Positions 1 through 7,547 of a DNA stretch of 64,000 bases are shown here, piece by piece (positions within the stretch are counted from its first letter, which is position 1; each line of letters opens with the position of its first letter). The notes beneath the pieces are model-generated. The model had not been told where the DNA came from. It saw nothing but the letters and a program-made list of their open reading frames with translations, and searched no databases. A program made the position numbers and the translations under genes. The DNA is from Acinetobacter bouvetii. Its GTDB lineage: Bacteria; Pseudomonadota; Gammaproteobacteria; Pseudomonadales; Moraxellaceae. The stretch spans positions 1 to 64,000 of the forward strand of contig NZ_CADDTS010000027.1 of NCBI RefSeq assembly GCF_902753875.1. Reading direction: 5' to 3'.

Positions 1-97
1 TCAATTGCTCAACCATCAAATAGAAAGTTGACCATGAGATGCCTGTGTATCGCTTGAACTGAGGATCAGAAAGCTTGTTTGAATCGATGTATTTCAT
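1..97 (-). mobile_element. Transposase-like N-terminal fragment, cut by window edge
   Basis: A minus-strand frame starts with ATG at 97 and runs open off the left edge, giving about 32 residues that begin MKYIDSNKLSDPQFKRYTG and continue into ISWSTFYLMVEQL. The pattern 'LSDPQFKRYTGIS..TFYLMVEQL' resembles the N-terminal helix-turn-helix of IS5-type transposases with a DDE_Tnp_4 catalytic domain; that is family recall, not a search. The frame stays open upstream to about 180 but without another ATG, so a GTG at 112 or a TTG further up is possible. No terminal inverted repeat or target duplication could be recognised to the right, so the element's boundary is unknown. It could also be a decayed remnant. 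Confidence 0.5.
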
Positions 98-339
98 CCG
101 CAGATTATGCACGAATGCTAAGAAATCTGGAGTGCAAATATTAACCAAAAAGAAGATCGTTTTTTGATTTATGAAAGAGATCTATTATAAATTAAATTAT
201 AAAAGATGGTCAAAAAAGTTAAAAATGTCGATTGCTTGACACAACCTGTCAGAAGTGTGGCTTAAATTAACCTTAAAATTTAACCAGACCAATTTAGATG
301 GTTTTAAGTTAAATATCATGTGATAAAGGGGAATATATA
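98..339. other. AT-rich intergenic stretch
   Basis: This stretch separates the transposase-like fragment from the small gene at 340. It is strongly AT-rich after about 160. A perfect TTGACA hexamer lies at 236-241, but no convincing -10 box sits 16-18 bases beyond it, so no promoter is called. Part of it may belong to the insertion element on the left. Confidence 0.4.
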
Positions 340-537
340 ATGAAGATCATATCAACACCATATACCCGTGTGCATAGTTTCCGTGCTTTAAAACGCCTGC
401 ATAAGGCGATTATTCGTAATCAGGTGGAGCATTCAAACCTGCATAAGCTTTATCAGGCGATGCTTCATTTAGAACGTTATGTCGAACGTCTTAATCGTAA
501 GGGCAAAAAAAACCGTGTGACACGGCTGGTTAAATAG
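340..537 (+). CDS. Small basic hypothetical protein (65 aa)
   Basis: The product is not recognised. It is 65 residues, very rich in Arg, Lys and His and with no hydrophobic stretch, so it should be cytoplasmic; the basic character would suit nucleic-acid or ribosome contact, which is only inference. Translation is well supported by an AGGGGA ribosome-binding site eight bases before the ATG. It stands alone, with 140 AT-rich bases before the WYL regulator that follows on the same strand. Codon use looks like that of the flanking genes. Confidence 0.6.
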   Translation: MKIISTPYTRVHSFRALKRLHKAIIRNQVEHSNLHKLYQAMLHLERYVERLNRKGKKNRVTRLVK

Positions 538-677
538 CTTTTTAGAGCCTCTGTATTAGTCTTAAGTTGAAGGGAATATTTGAAAATTATTTTTTATTTG
601 GCTGTATAATTTTTTTTGATAATTAAATAATTTTGCATATTTTATATGCGGTGCTGTAAAGCACAAAGAGGGGTTTT

Positions 678-1583
678 ATGAAGGATAAGCCTTCAACACA
701 TGAACGTCTTGCAGAACGTTTGGCCCGTATATTAACCAAGCTCAATGTGGGGCATCAGCTGAGCGTGCAACAATTGGCGCTTGAATTTCGCGTTAGTAGC
801 CGAACCATAGAACGTGATTTTGATCGTTTGAATTCTTATCTTCCTCTTATTCAAGACACTAAAACCAAAAAGTTTTATCTGGATTCTTCCTATCTCGGGC
901 GCTTTAAATTACAGGACATTCAAAATTTTGCCCAGTTGTCTGGTATTCAGGATCTTTATCCATCTTTAGATATGTCTTTTTTAAGAGAGTTATTTGATAA
1001 CCGCGCAAATCTGGTTTTTTCTGCCAAAGGTTATAACTTTGAAGATACCACGCAGTATGCGGAACATTTTAAGGTACTCACTGCAAGTATTCAAAAAAGA
1101 CAGCAAATTGCCTTGTTTTACCGAGGTCAAATGCGGGTTGTAAAACCGTATCGATTAATTCATCACATGGGCAACTGGTACTTGGCGGCTGTACGCAAGC
1201 AGGAACTGCGTGTTTACCGTCTGGGCCGTATTGAGAAAATTATCCGTAGTCATCGACTTTCACGGTTTGAACATGATCAGGCTGTGCTGCAGCAATTAAA
1301 AGATGAAGATGGTATTTGGTTTCAGCACGAAAAGCAGGAAGTCATTTTATCGGTGCAACCTGAGGCTGCAATTTATTTCAAGCAACGCCGTATTTTTCCG
1401 GAACAGGTGATTTTAAATGAATCGGAAACAGGGGAATTGCTGATTAGTTGTCAGATTCGACATCAAAAAGAATTGAACCCCTTGGTGCGTTACTGGATTC
1501 CTTATGTGAAAATCGTCAAGCCTGCACATTTACAGCAAGAACTGGATGATAGTCTGCACGGCTATTTAAAATGTGCCCAGTAA
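678..1583 (+). CDS. WYL-domain transcriptional regulator
   Basis: The 301-residue protein has an N-terminal DeoR-type winged helix-turn-helix (about residues 7-55, with the recognition region 'VSSRTIERDFDRL') followed by a WYL domain (about 130-200, containing 'KPYRLIHHMGNWYLAA' and 'YRLGRI') and a C-terminal WCX-like extension. Such proteins bind DNA through the first domain and probably sense nucleotides or nucleic acids through the WYL domain; many control stress or defence genes. A GAGGGG ribosome-binding site precedes the ATG. There is no obvious partner gene: upstream is a small basic protein, downstream are two tRNA genes on the other strand, so the target is unknown. Confidence 0.85.
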   Translation: MKDKPSTHERLAERLARILTKLNVGHQLSVQQLALEFRVSSRTIERDFDRLNSYLPLIQDTKTKKFYLDSSYLGRFKLQDIQNFAQLSGIQDLYPSLDMSFLRELFDNRANLVFSAKGYNFEDTTQYAEHFKVLTASIQKRQQIALFYRGQMRVVKPYRLIHHMGNWYLAAVRKQELRVYRLGRIEKIIRSHRLSRFEHDQAVLQQLKDEDGIWFQHEKQEVILSVQPEAAIYFKQRRIFPEQVILNESETGELLISCQIRHQKELNPLVRYWIPYVKIVKPAHLQQELDDSLHGYLKCAQ

Positions 1584-1689
1584 ATATGAATTCGGTATTT
1601 TAAAGTTTTAGTAGGGCTGTAGTTAGATGCGGATAAGTATTGGACTTAACGGCCTTTAATTTTATGATATGTCTGCAAGAAATTTCAGG

Positions 1690-1720
1690 CATAAAAAAAC
1701 CAGCTTTCGCTGGATCTTTT
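1690..1720 (-). terminator. Intrinsic terminator of the tRNA-Cys/tRNA-Leu unit
   Basis: Read on the minus strand, the stem CCAGC-gaaa-GCTGG is followed by a run of seven T. It lies about 30 bases after the 3' end of tRNA-Leu and so ends the tRNA transcript. Confidence 0.8.
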
Positions 1721-1747
1721 ATTGCACCATTTTAAGAAGTATTAAAA

Positions 1748-1833
1748 TGGTGCCCGAGGCCAGACTCGAACTGGCACGCTTTGTGGGCGGGGGATTTTAA
1801 ATCCCCTGTGTCTACCGATTTCACCACTCGGGC
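1748..1833 (-). tRNA. tRNA-Leu (anticodon UAA)
   Basis: On the minus strand the acceptor arms GCCCGAG and CTCGGGC pair perfectly, followed by the discriminator A and an encoded CCA. The 86-base length and long variable arm fit a class II leucine tRNA. The anticodon loop carries TAA within a stem of GGGGA/TCCCC type. It is the second gene of a two-tRNA transcript with tRNA-Cys upstream and an intrinsic terminator downstream; the Cys-Leu pairing resembles the glyW-cysT-leuZ cluster of enterobacteria without the glycine gene. Confidence 0.95.
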
Positions 1834-1845
1834 ATTTTACAAGAT

Positions 1846-1919
1846 TGGAGGCGGAGGTCGGAATCGAACCGGCGTACACGGAGTTGCAGTCCGCTGCATG
1901 ACCACTCTGCCACCCCGCC
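1846..1919 (-). tRNA. tRNA-Cys (anticodon GCA)
   Basis: On the minus strand the 74-base sequence starts GGCGGGG and ends CTCCGCC-T-CCA, with the U73 discriminator typical of cysteine tRNAs and the anticodon GCA in the loop CTGCAAC. The T-arm motif GGTTCGA is present. Only 12 bases separate it from tRNA-Leu, so the two are surely cotranscribed. Confidence 0.96.
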
Positions 1920-2072
1920 ATCTCTTGTTGCTGCGTATATTATCAAGCCCTGAAAAAAAAACAATAGTAGATTTATGCAGATGTGCAGAAAAGCAGCATA
2001 TAACGGAAAATATTTAAAATATTCATGTAGAATGTGCGAAATTGATTCATATCAACACTTGGGAGAAGTGCC

Positions 2073-2921
2073 GTGGCATTAGTTTTAGATGGTCGTGCAT
2101 TGGCAAAGCAAATTGAAGCTGATTTGTTAACTCGCGTAGAAGCGTTAAAAGCAAAATCAGGTCGTACTCCAATCCTTGCGACTATTTTGGTAGGTGACGA
2201 TGGCGCATCTGCAACTTACGTTCGTATGAAAGGGAATGCCTGCCGCCGTGTTGGTATGGACTCATTGAAAGTTGAACTTCCAAAAGAAACCACAACTGAA
2301 GAATTACTGGCTGAAATTGAAAAATTAAATGCCAACCCTGATGTTCACGGTATTCTTTTACAACACCCGGTACCTGCTCAAATTGATGAACGTGCTTGTT
2401 TCGATGCTATTTCACTGGCTAAAGACGTTGATGGCGTAACTTGCCTTGGTTTTGGCCGTATGGCAATGGGCGAAGCGGCTTATGGTTCAGCAACGCCTGC
2501 AGGGATCATGACCATCCTGAAAGAAAATAACATTGAAATTGCGGGTAAACATGCGGTTGTGGTAGGTCGTTCTGCAATTTTGGGTAAGCCAATGGCTGCA
2601 ATGCTGCTTGAAGCAAATGCAACAGTAACGATTTGTCATTCTCGTACGCAAAACTTAGCTGACTTTGTTAAACAAGCAGATATTATTGTGGGTGCAGTAG
2701 GTAAAGCTGAACTGATTCAAAAAGACTGGATTAAATCTGGTGCAGTGGTTGTAGATGCTGGTTTCCATCCTCGTGATGGCGGCGGTGTAGGTGATATCCA
2801 GTTGGTCGGTATTGAAGAAGTCGCTTCTGCCTATACTCCTGTTCCAGGTGGCGTGGGTCCAATGACCATTACAACATTGATTCGTCAAACTGTTGAAGCT
2901 GCTGAAAAAGCTTTGGGTTAA
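2073..2921 (+). CDS. folD: Bifunctional methylene-THF dehydrogenase / methenyl-THF cyclohydrolase
   Basis: FolD interconverts 5,10-methylene-, 5,10-methenyl- and 10-formyl-tetrahydrofolate with NADP in the cytoplasm, feeding purine and formyl-Met synthesis. The 282-residue length is normal. The catalytic Tyr49 and Lys53 are visible in 'YVRMK', the dinucleotide-binding segment in '[11 protein letters not shown]' (about 163-173), and the family signature 'PGGVGPMT' near 262-269. The start is GTG at 2073, behind a GGGAGAAG ribosome-binding site. The gene stands alone, followed by a REP-like double hairpin rather than a classical terminator. Confidence 0.97.
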   Translation: MALVLDGRALAKQIEADLLTRVEALKAKSGRTPILATILVGDDGASATYVRMKGNACRRVGMDSLKVELPKETTTEELLAEIEKLNANPDVHGILLQHPVPAQIDERACFDAISLAKDVDGVTCLGFGRMAMGEAAYGSATPAGIMTILKENNIEIAGKHAVVVGRSAILGKPMAAMLLEANATVTICHSRTQNLADFVKQADIIVGAVGKAELIQKDWIKSGAVVVDAGFHPRDGGGVGDIQLVGIEEVASAYTPVPGGVGPMTITTLIRQTVEAAEKALG

Positions 2922-2931
2922 TGCTTTTGTT

Positions 2932-3014
2932 CCTTCTCCCTCTGGGAGAAGGCTAGGATGAGGGGTTTAAGCAAATTCAAAACCTCTCCCTAACCCTCTC
3001 CTAAAAGGAGAGGG
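2932..3014. repeat. REP-like pair of inverted hairpins
   Basis: Two strong hairpins lie head to head. The first is CCTTCTCCC-tct-GGGAGAAGG (2932-2952), the second CCCTCTCCT-aaa-AGGAGAGGG (2994-3014). The sequences between them, around 2953-2970 and 2976-2993, are themselves approximately inverted copies (AAACCYCT... on opposite strands), so the whole is two copies of one palindromic unit in opposite orientation, as in a BIME. It sits directly after folD and may stabilise or end its transcript. Confidence 0.75.
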
Positions 3015-3047
3015 AATTTCTTCAATCTAAAACGAATAAAAATTCCA

Positions 3048-3716
3048 ATGAGCTGTACTTTCCAATTTCCTAAAGCCCCAGAACATTTAATTCAAGCTTT
3101 ACATGAAGTAATTCCAAACTGCAAACTGCTTGCGCAGCAACTACCTGAAACCCCAATTTCACTCTGGCTGATTCCACCGGTCTTTCCTAGCGATAAACTG
3201 GATGATGAGGTGATTCGTCGCATCTGGAACGATACTCCATATTGGATCTTTTGCTGGGCATCAGGGCTTGCGATGGCGCAGTGGCTGCTGGCAGAGCCAC
3301 ATCATGTCAAAGATAAGGTGGTTCTAGACTTTGGTGCAGGTTCTGGTGTAGTGGCAATAGCAGCTAAAATGGCAGGGGCGAAGCGTGTCATTTGTTGTGA
3401 TATTGATCAGGTCAGCCTGAATGCCTGTCGTGAAAATGCTTTACTGAATGATGTGGAGCTGGAATATCTGGATGATTTGTATAAAGCTGAGCAGGTGGAT
3501 GTGCTGTTAGCCGCAGATGTGCTTTATGACCAATGCAACCGTTTTTTCCTGGATGAGTTTTTAAAATTTTCGCCTGAGGTGTGGGTGGCAGATAGTCGGG
3601 TGAAAAATTTTAGTCATCCCAATTATCAAAAACTGGATGAACGTAGTGCCACCACATGGCCAGATCTGGATGAAGCCAAAGAATTTCGAAATGTCAGTTT
3701 TTATAAGACGCTGTAA
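3048..3716 (+). CDS. Class I SAM-dependent methyltransferase (COG3897/ETFB-methyltransferase-like)
   Basis: The 222-residue protein carries methyltransferase motif I as 'VLDFGAGSGVVAIAA' (about 91-105, with Asp94 and the glycines of DFGAGSG) and an acidic ribose-binding position in 'CCDIDQVSLNACRENA'. The layout fits the nicotinamide N-methylase-like / electron-transfer-flavoprotein lysine methyltransferase group. The substrate cannot be told from sequence. No clear ribosome-binding site precedes the ATG. The stop codon lies in the loop of a 9-bp hairpin that acts as terminator. Confidence 0.8.
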   Translation: MSCTFQFPKAPEHLIQALHEVIPNCKLLAQQLPETPISLWLIPPVFPSDKLDDEVIRRIWNDTPYWIFCWASGLAMAQWLLAEPHHVKDKVVLDFGAGSGVVAIAAKMAGAKRVICCDIDQVSLNACRENALLNDVELEYLDDLYKAEQVDVLLAADVLYDQCNRFFLDEFLKFSPEVWVADSRVKNFSHPNYQKLDERSATTWPDLDEAKEFRNVSFYKTL

Positions 3717-3734
3717 ACAGCGTCTTATTTGTTT
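3705..3734 (+). terminator. Terminator overlapping the methyltransferase stop codon
   Basis: AAGACGCTG and CAGCGTCTT form a perfect 9-bp stem with loop TAAA; the gene's TAA stop lies in the loop. A T-rich tail (ATTTGTTT) follows on the plus strand. Confidence 0.65.
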
Positions 3735-3754
3735 CTAAAGTACAGTTGTTAAGA

Positions 3755-4183
3755 TTAAGAGCAAGTATAGCGAACGACTCTAAGAGTGGCTGGACGCGCT
3801 TCTAGAGCTTGACGGGTTGCATAATCTTCACTGTTATAGAGATCTGGTGTATTTGATAAACCGATACTGGTACGGCTATGTCCCAGTTGACGACCATACT
3901 CAGGTGTTTGGATGGCTGGATTGGCTATTTCACTGATGCTTAAAATGGCAATTTTATATTGCTTATTGCCCCCCAAGACTTTTTGACAGGCACGTTGTAA
4001 TTTGCTTTCATCCATTTGCTGATTTTGACGGCCGGCAAGGGTATAAGCCAGTGTGGCACTGCCATTGGATTGACTCTCAACCTGATAACCGACATTACCG
4101 TTGTATTGACGTGGAGTACTTTGACATGCAACCAGTCCAAGCGCTATAAAACCTAAGCCTAGCAATTTATATCTATTGTTCAT
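3755..4183 (-). CDS. Putative lipoprotein, unknown function
   Basis: The product is about 142 residues from the ATG at 4183 (a TTG five codons upstream is less likely because the signal peptide begins at MNNRYK). A type II signal peptide with lipobox 'LVAC' at about residue 20 marks a lipoprotein, probably outer-membrane since Gln-Ser follow the cysteine. The mature part is polar with no domain I recognise. It is convergent with the methyltransferase upstream and separated from the MFS gene by that gene's terminator, so it has its own promoter. Confidence 0.7.
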   Translation of the reverse strand: MNNRYKLLGLGFIALGLVACQSTPRQYNGNVGYQVESQSNGSATLAYTLAGRQNQQMDESKLQRACQKVLGGNKQYKIAILSISEIANPAIQTPEYGRQLGHSRTSIGLSNTPDLYNSEDYATRQALEARPATLRVVRYTCS

Positions 4184-4265
4184 CTTCAAAAGTTCCAAGC
4201 ATTATTATTCTATTCAGTATGCCATAAGCCTGTTTTTTTAACGATCTTCAAGCTCTCTTTTAGCC

Positions 4266-4310
4266 ATAAAAAAAGCTTTCCAATTGTGACAAGTTGGAAA
4301 GCTTTTTTAT
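4266..4310 (-). terminator. Terminator of first MFS permease
   Basis: AAAAAAGCTTTCCAA and TTGGAAAGCTTTTTT form a long stem around a short loop, giving a T-run on either strand. It ends the permease gene at 4339 on the minus strand. Confidence 0.85.
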
Positions 4311-4338
4311 GTGAATATTCAATTAAAATGAAACGGAC

Positions 4339-5658
4339 TTAGTTGTCGGTAATCATGCTGTGCTTTTTGGTGTCTTTCATAAATACATAAGTAATCAAAG
4401 ACAAACCAATCATAAAGGTAATGTAATAGAAGAAGTAGTTTTCATGACCGGCATTTTTAAAGCTTAACGCCACCAATTCTGCAGTACCACCAAACAGGGT
4501 ATTGGCAATCGCATAAGGCAGTGCAACACCTAATGCACGAATATGTGCAGGGAACAGTTCAGCTTTCACTACCGCATTAATGGCAGTATAGCCAGTGACA
4601 ATCACCATGCCACTCATACAAAGCATGAAAGCAGTGGTTGGATTGGTTGTTGAACCTAAACCATTAAAGATAGGAATAGTGAACAATACGCCCAGTACAC
4701 CAAAAGCGATCATAATTGGTTTACGGCCAATTTTATCCGACAATGCACCGACTACAGGCTGTAACAGCATAAAGATGAAGATCGCTGCAGTGGTAATTTC
4801 AGTCGCTGTGGTTTTTTCAAAACCTGAAGTATTGACCAGATATTTTTGCAAATAAGTGGTGAAGGTATTGAAGGCAAGTGTACCGCCTGCAGTCAACATA
4901 ATCACGGTGAAGGCTTGTTTTGGGTATTTTGTAAATAAAGCCAAGGCACCTGATTTAGGGCCACCATTTTTCGCTTGTTCTTGAGCTTCTTTGGAAGACT
5001 GGGTTTCTACCAAACCGCGACGAATCCAGAACACCACAATCGCCAGCAAGGCACCAATCAGGAAGGGGATACGCCAGCCCCACTCGGTGAGCTGACCTTC
5101 AGTTAAGGTGCGTTGTAAAATGATGAGTACGCAAAGAGCAAGTAGCTGACCTGAAATTAAAGTTACATACTGGAAGCTGGAGAAGAAACCACGATGATGT
5201 TTCCCTGCCATTTCAGTTAAGTACGTTGCACTGGAACCATATTCACCACCAACACTCAAACCTTGTAACAGGCGTGCGAATAACAGTAATGCTGGTGCAA
5301 GCATGCCCACAGAGGCATAAGTCGGTGCGCAGGCAATAATGAGTGAACCCACACACATCAATGATACAGATAGAGTCAGACCGGCTTTACGTCCTTTACG
5401 GTCAGCGTAAATGCCCATAATCCATGCGCCAATCGGGCGCATAAGGAAACCGAGCGCAAATACGGCAGCGGCTTGGAGCAGTTTTACAGTATCATCACCT
5501 TCAGGGAAGAATTGAGAAGCAAAGTACAGAGTGAACGCGGCATAGACATACCAGTCATACCATTCAACCAAGTTACCAGCAGAACCGCCAAGGATAGATT
5601 TAACACGAGTTTTTCTATCAAGTTGCACATCTGCAACCTGAGGAGATGAATCTGTCAC
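4339..5658 (-). CDS. MFS transporter, metabolite:H+ symporter family (copy 1)
   Basis: This 12-helix inner-membrane permease (439 residues) belongs to the MHS group that includes KgtP, ShiA and ProP; it would import a carboxylate or similar solute with protons. Visible signatures are the N-terminal 'NLVEWYDWY', the loop 2-3 motif 'DRKGRK' and loop 8-9 'LSDKIGRKP'. The start is set at GTG 5658, because GGAG sits seven bases upstream and because this start aligns with that of the paralogue at 5925-7232; an ATG at 5709 would add 17 residues absent from the paralogue. The two copies are tandem with separate terminators. The substrate is not known. Confidence 0.88.
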   Translation of the reverse strand: MTDSSPQVADVQLDRKTRVKSILGGSAGNLVEWYDWYVYAAFTLYFASQFFPEGDDTVKLLQAAAVFALGFLMRPIGAWIMGIYADRKGRKAGLTLSVSLMCVGSLIIACAPTYASVGMLAPALLLFARLLQGLSVGGEYGSSATYLTEMAGKHHRGFFSSFQYVTLISGQLLALCVLIILQRTLTEGQLTEWGWRIPFLIGALLAIVVFWIRRGLVETQSSKEAQEQAKNGGPKSGALALFTKYPKQAFTVIMLTAGGTLAFNTFTTYLQKYLVNTSGFEKTTATEITTAAIFIFMLLQPVVGALSDKIGRKPIMIAFGVLGVLFTIPIFNGLGSTTNPTTAFMLCMSGMVIVTGYTAINAVVKAELFPAHIRALGVALPYAIANTLFGGTAELVALSFKNAGHENYFFYYITFMIGLSLITYVFMKDTKKHSMITDN

Positions 5659-5880
5659 AACAATTCTCCAAAAAATTGTTGGCAAAACACATCCTTTTAA
5701 ATTCTTCATGATGAAAAATTCAAAAACATATATTTTGTAGTGGAAGATAGAAATAAATTTTTACAGTTATGTTATACGCCTATTCTGTTGCTTCTTCATT
5801 CGACTTTAGTCTAGGCTATGTGTGGATTTTGAACGTTTGTTATTATTAAATAATTATTTTTATTCAAATAATTTACAAAT

Positions 5881-5914
5881 AAAAAGGCCTTTCAATACGA
5901 AAGGCCTTTTTTGA
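5881..5914 (-). terminator. Terminator of second MFS permease
   Basis: AAAAAGGCCTTTC and GAAAGGCCTTTTTT form a strong stem-loop just after the stop of the permease at 5925, separating the two paralogues. Confidence 0.87.
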
Positions 5915-5924
5915 TCATAAGGGA

Positions 5925-7232
5925 TTAATGTTCCTTGATCTCGGAATGATGCTTGGTGTCTTTCATAAAAATGTAAACCAATAATGAAATCGAAATCAAA
6001 ATGGTCACATAAATAAAGAACCAAGACTCATGTCCGGCTTCTTTAAAACTTAGTGCGAAAAATTCAGCAGTTCCACCAAACAGGGTATTGGCCAGTGCAT
6101 AAGGTAAGGCGACCCCTAAGGCCCGGATATGCGCTGGAAACATTTCAGCTTTCACCACAGCATTGATGGAGGTATAGCCCGTGACAATAATCAGGCCGGC
6201 CAGGCAGATCCAGAATGCAGACCAGTAGTCATGTGTTTGTCCTAATTTATCAAATAGGAAATAGGTAAATAAAACGCCTAACACACCAAAGGCAATCATC
6301 AATGGTTTACGTCCAATTTTATCGGATAAAGAACCGGCTAGAGGTTGTAAACACATGAAAATAAACAGCGCCAGCGTGGTGATCTGAGTGGCTTCAGGTT
6401 TGCTAAATCCGGAGGTGTTGACCAGATACTTTTGCAGATAAGTGGTGTAGGTATAGAAAGCAACCGTCCCTCCGGCAGTTAAAAATAGAACCGTGAATGC
6501 CTGTTTGGGATAATGTTTGAATAGGGCAAACATGCTGGATTCAGGCTGGTTTTTATCTTGCTGGGCATTTTTAAAGGATTGGGTTTCCATGAGTCCACGT
6601 CGGATATAAAACACCACAATTGCCAGACAAGCTCCAATAAAGAAGGGGATGCGCCACCCCCAGTCATGCAACTGTTCTTCAGTCAGTACAAACTGCAAAA
6701 TCAGCAATACGCAGAGTGCTGTCAACTGGCCTGCAATCAGCGTGACATACTGAAAACTGGAGAAAAAACCGCGATGGTTTCTTTCTGCCATTTCACTTAA
6801 ATAGGTTGCACTGGCACCATATTCTCCACCCACACTTAAGCCCTGAATCAACCGGGCGACCACTAAAATAATGGGCGCAAAAATACCAATCTGGTCATGG
6901 GTGGGAGAGATTGCAATCATCAGTGAGCCTATACACATCAGGGTCACTGAAAGGGTTAAACCAGATTTGCGGCCTTTTTTATCCGAGTAAATACCCATAA
7001 TCCAGGCACCAATCGGTCGCATTAAAAAGCCGACTGCAAAAATGGCTGCCGCCTGAAGTAGTTGCGCTGTTTGACTGCCTTTGGGGAAAAATGCATGAGC
7101 AAAATATAAAGTAAATGCGGCGTAGACATACCAGTCATACCATTCCACTAAATTACCTGCTGAACCGCCAAGAATGGATTTGACTCGTGTTTTGGTATCT
7201 AGATTCACCTGAGGAACGTTTTGTTCAATCAT
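5925..7232 (-). CDS. MFS transporter, metabolite:H+ symporter family (copy 2)
   Basis: A 435-residue paralogue of the neighbouring permease, alike along its whole length, with the same 'GNLVEWYDWY' start, 'SDKKGRK' and 'LSDKIGRKP' loops and 'GGEYGASATYLSE' in helix 4-5. It ends 'HHSEIKEH' where the sister ends 'HSMITDN'. It should be a proton-coupled importer of organic acids or related solutes. The tandem pair probably arose by local duplication and then diverged. Upstream lies a 315-base AT-rich region shared with the divergent glpD gene. Confidence 0.88.
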   Translation of the reverse strand: MIEQNVPQVNLDTKTRVKSILGGSAGNLVEWYDWYVYAAFTLYFAHAFFPKGSQTAQLLQAAAIFAVGFLMRPIGAWIMGIYSDKKGRKSGLTLSVTLMCIGSLMIAISPTHDQIGIFAPIILVVARLIQGLSVGGEYGASATYLSEMAERNHRGFFSSFQYVTLIAGQLTALCVLLILQFVLTEEQLHDWGWRIPFFIGACLAIVVFYIRRGLMETQSFKNAQQDKNQPESSMFALFKHYPKQAFTVLFLTAGGTVAFYTYTTYLQKYLVNTSGFSKPEATQITTLALFIFMCLQPLAGSLSDKIGRKPLMIAFGVLGVLFTYFLFDKLGQTHDYWSAFWICLAGLIIVTGYTSINAVVKAEMFPAHIRALGVALPYALANTLFGGTAEFFALSFKEAGHESWFFIYVTILISISLLVYIFMKDTKHHSEIKEH

Positions 7233-7547
7233 CTGTACAAGTCCATTTTGTTATTGTTTTTCAATATTAAGGCAATTGGTAAGGTGACATAAGCATCGGA
7301 TTTTTGCATTTTGTATAAAAAGTGTGCTGCATTAAGAACTTAATCTGAGCTTAGATATTAGGCGTTAAAACAGATTGATTAAATGATAAAAGGCGATGGT
7401 AAAAGTGAAATAAGAGCTTAATCAGCTTTAAACTCAATGCTACAGACAGATTATTTCTTGGTATTATTTCTGCTTAAATAGTGTTAAGTTTTTAAGCACA
7501 ACAAGAATATTTAATCAGCGGTTTAAACAAGACTAGAGGAGGTGATT
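7233..7547. promoter_or_regulatory. Divergent intergenic region between MFS permease and glpD
   Basis: These 315 AT-rich bases must hold promoters for both the permease (minus) and glpD (plus). I see no convincing sigma-70 pair or palindromic operator. An AGGAGGTGA ribosome-binding site at 7537-7545 sets the glpD start. Confidence 0.4.

Noticed and set aside
236..264. Sigma-70 promoter of the 65-residue gene from TTGACA at 236
   Set aside because: No acceptable -10 hexamer at 16-18 bases; GGCTTA at 17 is poor.
1781..2017. Open frame on the plus strand
   Set aside because: It lies over tRNA-Leu and tRNA-Cys (antisense) and has no protein-like composition.
4339..5709. ATG at 5709 as start of the first MFS permease
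   Set aside because: The additional 17 residues are absent from the paralogue and GTG 5658 has the better ribosome-binding site.
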